A DNA stretch of 64,000 bases from Dermacentor variabilis (lineage: Eukaryota > Arthropoda > Arachnida > Ixodida > Ixodidae), in NCBI RefSeq assembly GCF_050947875.1, contig NC_134572.1, positions 153,719,105-153,783,104 of the forward strand, in the 5' to 3' direction. The notes beneath the pieces were generated by a model, which worked only from the letters and a program-made list of their open reading frames with translations, was not told the origin of the DNA and ran no database searches. The first letter of the stretch is position 1. Every line of letters starts with the position of its first letter. Positions 54,381 to 64,000 of this stretch are shown here, piece after piece. Both the position numbers and the translations under genes were made by a program.

Positions 54381-57300
54381 AGATACTTGAAATTATGCTG
54401 CGTGTCAAACCCAGCCAACCCGCGGGTTATGAATATGTGGATTGGGACCTGTTTTGAAAAATCAGAAATGACACAGTCCCGCCAGACGAGACGTATGCAG
54501 ATCTGCTAGAGAATCTGAACATGGCAGTTATAGGAGCAACCAAAGAAATTGTTAGGAATTTTGAAGTTCCTAAAATGAACTCGAGACTCACTCACTTTGT
54601 GGAGGCCGGACACGCCCTCACAGCCAGGTGGAAGACCCAAAAGCTTAATCGTCAACGCAGGTCGAAAATGGCGCTTCTTAACAAAGAGCTTGAAACCTAT
54701 TCAGCCCAGCTCACCCGGCAGCAATGGGATGAGCCGTGCACCGAAACGGACCGGCGTATGCGAAGAGGTAGCAAATGGAGCTTATTGAAAAGTTTCCTCA
54801 ACGATAAACAGTCTAAGGACACCCTTAGCCTTGCAACGGATAGGCTCATTAAGAAGCAAACTGCAATCGCTCTCACCGACAGAGAATTAGCCAACAAATT
54901 AGCACATACTTATCTCCCCCTCGCCAAAGACGCGGATCGTCCGGTAGAGCGTGTTAACTACATGGGATTCTCGGCACCTGATCTAGACGAACGTTTCACT
55001 GTGTCAGAGATCAGACATTTTGTCTTCAATCTAAACGGCAGATCAGCCCTGGGACCTGATGGAATCACGAACAAACTCCTCAGGAACCTAGACGATACGC
55101 AATCGAGATAGTCACGGCCAAAATAAGTGAGGTATGGAAAAGTGGACAGGTCCCGATAGACTGGCGTACCACAAAAGTGGTACTCATACTCAAACCAGGA
55201 CCCCCCCCCTTATAAATTATGTCCGGCCTATTTGCCTTACACCATGCATCGCCAAGGTTGCGCGGCACGCGATACATGACAGGATCACTGAACATACTGA
55301 AAACAAAGAACTCTCTACACACAACCTAATCGGCTTTAAACAGGCGTTGCCCACACAGGATGCTATGCTTTTGCTTCAAAAAGCCATCTTTAATAACCCT
55401 ATTCGGGACGGGATAGGGATCCTCGCACTGGATCTCTCCAAGGCCTTCGACAGGGTTGCGCATAAACACATTTTGACGGAGATTTCGTCTCTCAAGCTGG
55501 GCCAGCTGTTTCATGATAACACCAGATCTTTCCTCGCGGATCGCAAGGCACACCTCCGACTAGGCATGTCACGAGAGGACCCTATAATCTAGGCACCTGC
55601 GGCAACCCACAGTGCTCGGTCCTCTCCCCCCCCTTATTTACTATAGCCATGCACAAACTCTTCACTCGTCTCGCTGCAATCCCGAACGTCGGTCACGCCA
55701 TTTACGCGGATGATGTCAGGATATGCGCGCCGGGCGGATCGCTAGCCATGCTCTAACACTTATTGCAAAGCGCCTTGGAGGCTACCGAAGACTTTCTTTC
55801 AAACACAGGCCTTGAACTCTGCCCCGCTAAATTAGAGCTACTGTTATACCGCCAGTCAAGACAGGGGGTCAGAAACCTTGCACCTCTGGAAACTCTGCCG
55901 GTAGAAATTCGAGCTAAAAACGGGCATCCCATACCGAGGATGGACTTGGTCAAGATTCTAGGTCTCCTCATTGATGCCAAGGGCTGTAACCAGACGGCCG
56001 TCAACAGGCTCACTGGACTGGCTAGTAATGTCCTAAGACTTGTAGCCCGCGCCTCAAATCAAAGAGGACAATTTGGTTTGAGCTTAGCAAGCATTCTTCC
56101 TGAGTCATGTTATCTACATCGCGCCGTACCTTAATTGGGGTAAAGCGGGAAAGGCTAAGCTCGACTCCCTAATCAGAACCGACCTCAAGCGCGTGCTCGG
56201 CCTTCCGCAGTCCACAAGCAATGAGAAGCTGCTGGAGCTAGGACTCCATAACACCATCGATGAGCTAACTGAAGCTCACACAGCGGCTCAAATAATGAGA
56301 CTTTCATCCACTAATCCAGGGATCAAGATTTTAGAAGAAGCGGGAATCTAACCTCGACATGAACCGCCGACCAAAGTTAGCTTGACCCGGGAAACCAGAA
56401 CTCGCATCATGGTTGACCCCGTCCCGCGAATCATCCACCCAGGGGATAACGAGGGCAGAAAATTCGCGAGAGTCAACTCCATCCTTAAAAAGATTAATCA
56501 GCAGAAACTAGATGCCCTCTTTGTCGAAGCTGCCAGATACGACAGTGGGTTTAAGTTCGCTGTCTCGGTGGTAGACGCGGGAGGCAACCTGGTCAACGGT
56601 GCCTCTGTTTACACAAAGTTCGCCCATGTGGCGGAGGAAGCGGCGATCGCTCTGGCTTTTCACAGTTCAAAAGTTCCCGCTATCGTCTTCTCGGAATCGC
56701 GCACGATGGTTAGATCCTTCTCGTCCGCTCTGGTATCTGAACAGGCGAACAGTATTTTGATTAAAGCACTTCAAAGGACTAGGCAGAGCAGCGAAAGAGT
56801 ATACCACATGTCGTAGTTCCCAGCACATCTAGATAGCTCAATTAACCCGCTTGGATGTAATCCTAACGACCAGGCCCGCAGGAAAGCACGCGATTTCCCG
56901 TACCCTGCTGTCGCGTGTAGCCAGGTTCGGAACGAGGTCAACATCGACATAGATCCATTATGTACTTTCCACGAAATTGTATTCCATTATCGACTGGGCA
57001 GGACATTTCCACCACCTCACGCCCAACTGAACAAACCTCAGGCTAGCACACTCAGACTATTGCAAACCCGTTCGTATCCCACTCCTCGGTCACTTAACAG
57101 TATAGATCCTGACCACTCGCCGTCGTGCCCCAAATGTGGTCATGACTCATGCTCTTTTTAGCACATGCTCTGGCTGTGTCCAGCCCTTAACGCCTCTCCA
57201 CCCATCACGAAAGAACAATGGCAGGAATCTCTCAAGAGCAATCTCTCTCTCAATCCACATTCAACTTCAGGCTGTCCAGAGGGCCCACGACATTGCGACG

Positions 57301-57400
57301 GAACTTCATCTCCCGGTCCCATCGTGGGGGGAGCCACCGACTCGACCTTCGGGAGCCTTCGGTTTTGGCGCCCCGAGATCTCACTCTATCACGAATCAAA
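54381..57400 (+). pseudogene. I-type LINE ORF2, RT, RNase H and zinc motif
   Basis: Linker helices start near 54520. RT motifs are L-G-P-D-G-I-T-N-K near 55045, L-D-L-S-K-A-F-D-R-V near 55430 and an intact Y-A-D-D at 55703-55714. RNase H spans about 56540-56790, with V-V-D-A-G-G where T-D-A/G is usual, and A-E-E-A-A-I-A. A C-P-K-C-G-H-D-S-C...H...C zinc motif lies near 57130-57180. Stops at 54385, 55110, 55590, 56350 and 56816 and several shifts inactivate it. Confidence 0.82.
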
Positions 57401-57420
57401 TAAATTTCTTGTCATGTCAT

Positions 57421-58879
57421 GTCTGCTTCCAACTCCCTATTCATGCCAGAGAGAAACAGTATTAAAACCCCTTTCCTCTACAGTAGAGCGCAACACGATG
57501 TTTCGCTGCATTCGTTCATTGGAAAGCGAATATATAAAATATTGAGCAATGTAAACAAAGGATTGTAGCTTGGGAAGACTGCTGACTGTTGAATGCACTG
57601 CTTGCGTTTAAGGCTAGAACGGCCATTGTCCGCAAAGGGTACTGAAGACAGCACTTACCCGATACTCCATTCTTGTCCCTCCGCTTCTGTGTAATTTGTA
57701 CAGAGATGAAAAAGAGATTTTGCTCATCTAAAGCAACAAACAAAAAACTGTGTTGTTCACACCATCCTACTCGCCTGTTCTTATTTTTTAAACAAGCGTA
57801 TGTAGGGAAGCACACACTAATGCCCTGCAACATTCATTAAAACAGAACAGATGCGATGGATGTGATGGCTGACCACTCCTTCCAACGCGCCGCTTCCCCA
57901 GATCCAGCCTGAAAATTTCTCACGGTGGTCCGTCAGAATGAAGGATGGCGTGGCCCACAACCACATTACTATATATTTGTTTGAGCATAAGGTTCGGAAT
58001 TATGTCCTACCGCTAGCCGTGGAGTCGTAGCTACCCTTCTCGTTACCTGCCGAAATGCAATACAGCAACCTGAAGGCGGACGCGCGGACGAAAATTGGCG
58101 TGCCGCACTCACAACGCAGCACCACAACACCTAGTTGTTTCCTTGCGATACGGGCTTCTCTATCATCGGAGAGTAAGCCGCCCGACTACCACCTGCCATC
58201 GTACTGTCGATACACCACAAGCTGTCAGCTGGGCCTTTGGCAGCACGATGGATAATTTATTTTCTAGGGCGCAGCTCTATGTTGCCCATTCGTGCGGCGA
58301 GTGTCGGCGCCGGTGGCGGAGTAGCCTAGACAATGCGGCCAGCCAAACATGAAAGCGAAGGTGGAGGGCGGCAGAGAATGAAAGAGGCGAGGGGGAAAGC
58401 GGTGAGGAGAGTGCCACGGAACGATGAGGCGGGAAGCCGAGGAGGGCTTGACGAAGGCTTGCTGGCGAAAGCTGGCGAAGACAAGCGTTGTGCAGTGACG
58501 ATGGCAACGAGATGGCGTCAGAGTAGCGCGCGTTGTCTGAGAACTCTGTAGGCGGCGAATGCGGTGAATCGCGGCCACGCGCAGGCTCTAGTGATCTCTA
58601 GATTAGCGAGGCAGTCGCGCCACACTTCGCTTCGTTTGCAACATGCCGCAGCAGAGTGAGTGTTCGCACCAGCCAATATATCGCTAAATAAAAACATGTA
58701 TACAGCTGGGCTCAAATTTCACATTATGAAGTATCGTAATCGTCGGCATACTTTCTTGTCAATATGTCAAGTCGCCTACGTTGATTGTGAATTCTGTTGT
58801 ATAGCCTCAACAATGAAATTACCTACCTAGCGATACAACTTTGCTGTAGGCTTAAGCAGCAAGCGCAATTCATTGTTTA
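57421..58879. other. unassigned spacer between two convergent LINEs
   Basis: 57421-57830 is AT-rich. 58050-58640 is GC-rich, with many overlapping frames on both strands but no motif; TTGCAACATGCCGCAGCAGAGTGAGTG near 58640 could be a short first exon with a GTGAGT donor, unsupported otherwise. No terminal repeats were seen. Confidence 0.4.
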
Positions 58880-58974
58880 GGATAGGATTAGATAAGAATA
58901 AGTTTATTGAAATGCCGGCAACCGATGGTTTAACGCGTCGCGACATTGGCGAAGCGTCGACCATGGGTTATGCC

Positions 58975-61900
58975 CTACTCTGTGCTACACCAGTTCGGCC
59001 TGTTCGTGGCAGCACCCCAGGCCTGCTGGACGGCCCACAGTTGAGAGTCCCTGTCTCTAGACTTCATTGCACTTTGAAGTTCGGACGGGTATGTCCTGGA
59101 GGTACCTTCGGTCGGGAACATGGCACAGTCCCACATGATATGCCATTGGTGCGCCGGACCCACTGCACAGACACCGCACATACCACTTGGACAAAGTTCT
59201 GGGTGAAGCACGTCTAGTACTGCCGGGGCGAGGAGTGACCCGGACTGTATCTGGTTTAGGATGACGGCCTCCTCCCCACTGAGTGCCAGGTAGGGAGGCG
59301 GCATTTCCGTCGAGCTAAGCGGTGACACTTAGTAACTTCGCCATAACTGGACACTCGACCCTTGATTTGAAACCACCACACGGAACGGTCATTCGCTAGG
59401 GCGCAGAGAGTAAGCTTTCGCGCCGCTGAATGGGCCGTCTAGGTGTGGTTCGGCGAGAATGCACACTCGTCGCTGTGCACCTGGAATCACTTGATACGGA
59501 TGGTGCAACCGCGGTCTTAGAGCTGGAGCTTGCCGATGACGGCGGCCGCCGGCGCGCATACTCGCCCCTTGGGAATGCTGCGCACGGCGTTCCTGGAGTC
59601 GCTGAGCACGGTGCGATAGTCCGCTCCGGAGATCGCCACAGCGATGGCAACCTCCGCGGTGTCTGTGGCGGCCGTGCACCGCACGCTCGTAGCCGTTGTC
59701 GTGGTGCCGGTAGCCGTTGCAACAAACACTGCCACGAAGCCTTCCCGCTTGTATTCCGCTGCGTCCACGTACCCAGCGTGCGGTTCATAGGCATAGGGTG
59801 TTCTTCGGTGAGAGCTTTGGCCCGCGCCTGCCGCCATTCTTGGTTGCACTCTGGGAGCATGTTCTTCGGTACAGCGCCCACGTGGATGTGGGCACGCCCG
59901 TACTCGTTGATCTCGCACGGTTGCCGGCTGGGAGCTTGGGGCTTGTAACCCAGGCATGTCTGTATACTGCGGCTCATCTTGGTTGTAGAGAGGCGTTCCA
60001 TTTGGGCGGTAAGCTGTGCCTCGGCTATATCTTGTAGGGTGTTATGGACCCCGAACTGCAGGAGCCGAGCCGCACTCGTGGTCTCCATTAAGCCCAGCGC
60101 CGTCTTGTAGGCCCGTTTGATGAGCGTGTTGATCTTGGTCGTGTCAGTGACCTGCCAGTTGAGGTAGGTCGCAACGTCGGCGATGTGACGGATCACGACC
60201 GACTAGACAAGGAGCACGAGGCTGTTTTCTCGCATGCCTGCCAGTTGTGTCGTGACTTGGTGTATGAGCCGGATGGCGTTCATTGCCTTGGTGGTAAGTT
60301 TGTTGATGGCCTCGTCGTTGCGGCCACTCTTGTTTACCAGGAAGCAAGGACCCTGACCTTGGGAACTTCGAGGACTCGTTGCCCCGATGCAGTCACAATC
60401 TTGATGCGATCACTTTCCCGAGGGGGAGCGCGTTTCCGTCCACGTCGCAACGGTGTGAGGACGAACAGCTCTGATTTGGCCGGCGAGCACATTAAGCCGG
60501 TGCCGGTAAGAAGCTGCTGGATAGCGGTAACTGCCGCTTGCAGCTGTTGCTCGATGCTGGCGTCGGTGCTGCCGGCCGCCCACAGGGTAACGTCGTTGGC
60601 GTAGATCGCATGCCGGACACTGACCCCGCTACTACACTGGCTACCTCGATCACGACGAGGTTAAAAAGCAACGACCAGATCACCGAACCATGCAGGGTAC
60701 CCGTGCTTCCGAGCTTGCGCTCGGGGAGATTGAGGTCTCCTGCGTGCAGTTCCACCGTGCGGTTGGCAAGAAGTCTAGGATGTAATTGTAGCTCGTAACC
60801 TCCATGTTGAGACTTGATACTTGTGCTAATACGGCTGAGTGATATACTCTGTCGAATGCGCTTTGTAAATCGAGCCACTGAAGTACTTTGCTGTCGTGTG
60901 TCTTGTTGACGATTACTTCTTGTTTGACTTGTAGAATGGCGTCTTGTGGGCTTAGTCGTTGCCGTATGCTGATCATGTGTCCGGAATGAGGCCTTAGTTT
61001 TCCAGGTATTTCAGCCACCGGTTGGCTACCAGGTGCTCCAGTATTTTGCCCATGCAGGACGTGAGGGAGATGGCACGCAGGTTGTTGATGTCCAGTTGCT
61101 TGTTTGGTTTCGGTATCAGGATTGCTTTTGCCGTTTTCCACTGTCGGGAGAGCATGCCTGAATGCCAGCATTCGATGAAGTAACGGGTTAGGGCCTCAAT
61201 CGATGCATTGTCGAGGTTGCGTAGCATCTTGTTCTTAACGAGATCGGGGCCGGCTGCTGAGCGAGTGTTGAGCTCGTGCAGCGCTACCGGTACCTCTGAC
61301 ATGGTAATGTCTCGGTCGATCCACGCCTTGGACTGCCCCCCGTACGGTGGGCGGGTTTCTGTAGGCATACCCGGCAGATAATTGGCTTCTAGACTCTTGA
61401 TAACAGCATCTTGTCCTTGTTCTGTGGTGGCATGTATGAGGTGGACCACACGGTCGCGCTAGAGTGACATTGTCTTGGTTTCCTTTAGGAAGCGCCGAAT
61501 TATATTCCAGGTGCAACCGCGATGCAGTTCTCTGTCATCTCGGTTCCAGATTTCGTTCCACTGCTGAAGACACAGGACATTCCAGTGGTGTTCAATCGCC
61601 ACGTTTAAGTCGGCCACGTTTTTTCTCAATTTGCGATTCAGCCGTTGCCGCTTCCAGCGCGCCTGTATCGAACGTTTGGTCTCGATAAGATGGGCCAGGC
61701 GGCTGTCCATGGTGACGCTGTGATCGTCCGTTTCGATCGTCCTGGTGACCGAGTGTACTACATCGCGGAACTCTGCCATCCAGGTTTCGATGTCTGTCAT
61801 GTCTTGTGCTCGTCCCAGTCCGTCAATTTGTGTATAATGGTATTGCCCCTACATTGGTTGGGAATCATAATTTGGGGATGTTGTGGTTGCTGCCCCGGCT

Positions 61901-62640
61901 GACACCGGTGTTGTGCTATCTTACTTCGCCCGTGCAGTCGTTTTTGATGAAGATCTAGTGTGGTGTGTCGTGCGACGGAGTTGCCGATGCGGGTTGGATG
62001 AGCGGGGTTCGTGATCAGGACACAGTTGTCGTGCAAGGTATCCTACATTAATTCCGGTCCCTTGGCCATGTGCTTCACGTAACCCCAAGCTCGACGGGCG
62101 GCGTTGAAGTCCCCTCCGATCAGCAACGTGTGGAGTATGGTCTTGAATTTCTGTTTTTGGTGCTTGGGTTTACTATAGATGTTGGCGATGAGCAGGCTGC
62201 CTTTCCGCTGTTTTCTTGGCATGATTTAGGTGAAGGTGCATTCCTCCCTGCTGCGACCATGTTGGAGTTGGTGCTCGATGATTGTGAGCCCTTTGCAAAC
62301 GAACATGCAGACGCCCCGTCGCTCCGCTAGGCTAACGTGAGTGCGATACCCAGGGAGGGTGAGAGTAGCCATGGCCGTTTTTTGCAGCAGGATGATGTCG
62401 GGTGCCTTGTTTACTGTGGTGTTGCGTTGTTGCAGCACTGCTCTATTGTTGTAACAGTGGCAGTTCCACTGCCAGCCGTAAGGCCGGGTAGCGATTCTAA
62501 TGTGGATTGGGGCTGGGACATGGTTGTGGCGAAGTTCGGGCTTGCGTCTGTTCTTGAAGGTATGGGTGGTGGGCAAATTGTGCCGTAAGCATGGGGCTGC
62601 GGTTTGAGGGTGTGTTTTATGAAGTCGAAACACACTTGTA
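58975..62640 (-). pseudogene. I-type LINE ORF2 (EN, RT, RNase H, zinc), minus strand
   Basis: Endonuclease: W-Q-W-N-C near 62470, L-L-Q-K-T near 62390, G-D-F-N-A-A near 62110. Linker: S-R-L-A-H-L-I-E-T-K near 61700, as in the plus-strand relative. RT: A-A-G-P-D-L-V-K-N-K near 61250, L-R-A-I-S-L-T-S near 61080, L-D-L-Q-S-A-F-D-R-V near 60870. The catalytic box at 60592-60603 reads Y-A-N-D, so the first Asp is Asn. RNase H lies at about 59930-59420 with S-D-S-R-N-A, then C-G-V-C...H...C near 59180. Confidence 0.82.
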
Positions 62641-62929
62641 TGGTACGGAATGACATGAAGATCAGCTCCTCCAGCCGTGCCAGTCGTTGGTCGGTGGCGG
62701 CAGCCCTGCTGGCGTAAGTGTTGGTGAGCGCTTCAATTTTGGCTTCGAGCTGAGTTTGCGATTGGGTCAGGTCCTTGTAATGTCGTGATGATGTTTGTGC
62801 TCGTTTCTTGGCCGTTGTGTCAGGGGCCTTCTCCACCTGGGCTCGACTTGGGGTGTGTCCATTTATTGTGCGCCTTGGTGTGAAGGTATATCGGTGGTCT
62901 GCTCGGGGATAATGGCGGGTGTGGTTTCG

Positions 62930-64000
62930 GTGCATGCTAGTTTCTTGGGGGTCGGGAAAGTGGTAATTTCCTAGGGCTCGTCTTGGGTTTTATCCATTGA
63001 TTGTGTGTCTTGGTGTGATCGCGTGTGACTGTTCTGCTCGGGGATAACGGCGTGTGTAGGTGTCTCGGGTGGCTGAGCTGGGCCAGTGGCCGTCTGGGCT
63101 AGCTTTGCTTTGAGTTCTTTCTTGACCTTGACTAGCTCTTGGGCAAGCCGGTGCGTGGTCTCAACCACCGTCGCGTTGGTTGCGCGAAGTTGTTAGAGTT
63201 CCTTGCAGTAGGGGCTGGTAATCCACGCCTACCAGTTGTTCGGTGTGCTTGTGCCAACAATGGCGCTGTTGGAGCTAGCGCTGCTGCTTTTATATATTCA
63301 ACTTTGTCCTTTACTGCATCAGCCCAGATCACTGTGTCACGGGAGCGCGATCGCTTAGAACTGCAGCTGTTCCTGTCAGATGAGTCATGGCCGCGCGATG
63401 CGCTACGCGAGGCATGACGGGAAGCGTGGCGTGAGGCATGGCGCGACGCGCTGCGGGATCCGCTACGGGAAGCACTGCGCGAGCGGGAGCGTCCAAGGCG
63501 TGGAAGCGAGCTTGATTCGTGTGCTTGCTTTTGCTGCTCTTCGGCGTTACAGCGTTCCCATCGCCGTCGTGGCACGACGTTTGGAACTGTGTATTTGGCT
63601 CTGCCGAGGTGGTCCCTGGTGAGGTGTTATTCGCCGCAGAGCTTGCCCTTGGGTACACACTTGTGGCCCTCTCTAGAATTAGAAACACTGCATGCGAGGC
63701 AAACATGTACTTTCGGTGTGCGGCACACGTCACGCCTGTGGCCGACCTTGCGGCAAACTTTGCAAACTTCTATTTGCTTCCTGCAGAGACTGCACGGGTA
63801 GACCGTGGATACGTAACGCACATATTTGGGAACCTTGATACCATTGATACCTTCATAACCCTACGATTACTGTCGTCGTGTTCCCGTTACGTTTCGCCCC
63901 CGCCGCAAGGGAGTTGTACTTGTCAACGATCTCATGCATTATTCTGGCTTCGCTGCCCTCGAGCGCTATGCCCCCTGATCGCGCCCTTGATTGTGTCGTG
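62930..64000 (-). pseudogene. I-type LINE ORF1 with zinc knuckles and SR repeats, partial
   Basis: Reading leftward from the window edge, C-K-V-C-R-K-V-G-H-R-R-D-V-C at about 63765-63725 is a CX2CX4HX4C knuckle, and C-L-A-C...H-K-C follows. After a frame change, S-R-S-R-S-A-S-R-S-G-S-R-S-A then repeated S-R-H-A units (63510-63390) form an Arg/Ser domain. V-I-W-A-D-A-V-K-D-K-V near 63310 and a coiled-coil tail end near 62970. The N-terminus is outside the window. Confidence 0.78.

Larger units (their letters stand above)
49480..57420 (+). mobile_element. I-type LINE with SR-rich ORF1, split by an RTE
   Basis: It is about 5.6 kb of element after removing the RTE at 52003-54370. The 5' limit is approximate. 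ORF1 lies at about 49672-51337, ORF2 at 51345-57400, and the tail is AATAAATTTCTTGTCATGTC. The element is related to 44030-45290 and to the minus-strand copy at 58880-64000, sharing the SR repeats, the A-T-W-A-D-K-V type motif, endonuclease and RNase H. Confidence 0.85.
58880..64000 (-). mobile_element. I-type LINE, minus strand, running off the right edge
   Basis: The 3' end reads (minus strand) TTTCAATAAACTTATTC...ATCCTATCC near 58880. ORF2 (62640-58975) and ORF1 (from 62930 rightward) are in the expected order. Each ORF is broken by stops and shifts. It shares architecture with the 49.5-kb LINE but is clearly diverged in sequence. No target duplication can be tested because the 5' end is outside the window. 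Confidence 0.82.

Noticed and set aside
58264..58578. Minus-strand 104-codon frame, proline and histidine rich
   Set aside because: No family motif, overlaps other frames in a GC-rich stretch where stops are rare by composition.
63390..63510. Simple GC-rich repeat instead of a protein domain
   Set aside because: The period follows codons for Ser-Arg-His/Ser-Ala and a similar Arg/Ser block occurs at the same place in the independent LINE at 50.7 kb, so a protein domain is the better reading.
1..64000. CRISPR arrays, bacterial operons, ribosomal RNA genes
   Set aside because: No regularly spaced identical short repeats with unique spacers, no ribosome-binding-site-led gene strings and no rRNA-like sequence were seen.

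Overview
The window is eukaryotic nuclear DNA, most probably from a hard tick (Ixodida) or a close chelicerate relative. It has no bacterial-type gene organisation. It holds tRNA-derived SINEs of the tick 'Ruka' type, Ty3/gypsy elements with short (about 145-175 bp) LTRs, RTE, CR1-like and I-type LINEs, Penelope-like elements, and coding exons bounded by GT(GC)...AG introns. Nearly every long reading frame is a mobile-element relic with stops or frameshifts.

Layout. 1-1114: minus-strand Ty3 gag plus its 5' LTR. 1909-8995: a Ty3 pol 3' end, its LTR and about 5.2 kb of non-coding flank ('copy A'). 9001-10617: a long (TA)n and a minus-strand Penelope-like element with a GIY-YIG domain and a hammerhead-ribozyme-like motif. 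11427-12288: Ty3 integrase (minus). 13050-13560: a second Penelope-like fragment with a near-canonical hammerhead. 13920-21175: spliced exons of a host-type gene resembling the C-terminal half of SAMD3-like proteins, carrying frameshifts. 21703-25376: a SINE fragment and a Ty3 pol plus 3' LTR with few breaks.

26170-43495 is 'copy B', a second, diverged version of copy A. It shares the same Ty3 3' end, LTR and downstream flank, but has been opened by a SINE, an RTE fragment (itself interrupted), a 4-kb CR1-like LINE and a 5.9-kb I-type LINE. Several of these have clear target-site duplications, and copy A preserves the empty sites.

44030-57420: an I-type LINE fragment; two related promoter/first-exon regions (45.7 and 48.5 kb) that each encode a signal peptide; a 669-bp composite of two tRNA-like units with a perfect 66-bp inverted repeat and 13-bp target-site duplication; and an I-type LINE (49.5-57.4 kb) split by a minus-strand RTE. 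58880-64000: a related I-type LINE on the minus strand, running off the right edge. The host-derived content is therefore a SAMD3-like gene relic and a small secreted-peptide locus, both embedded in nested retroelements.
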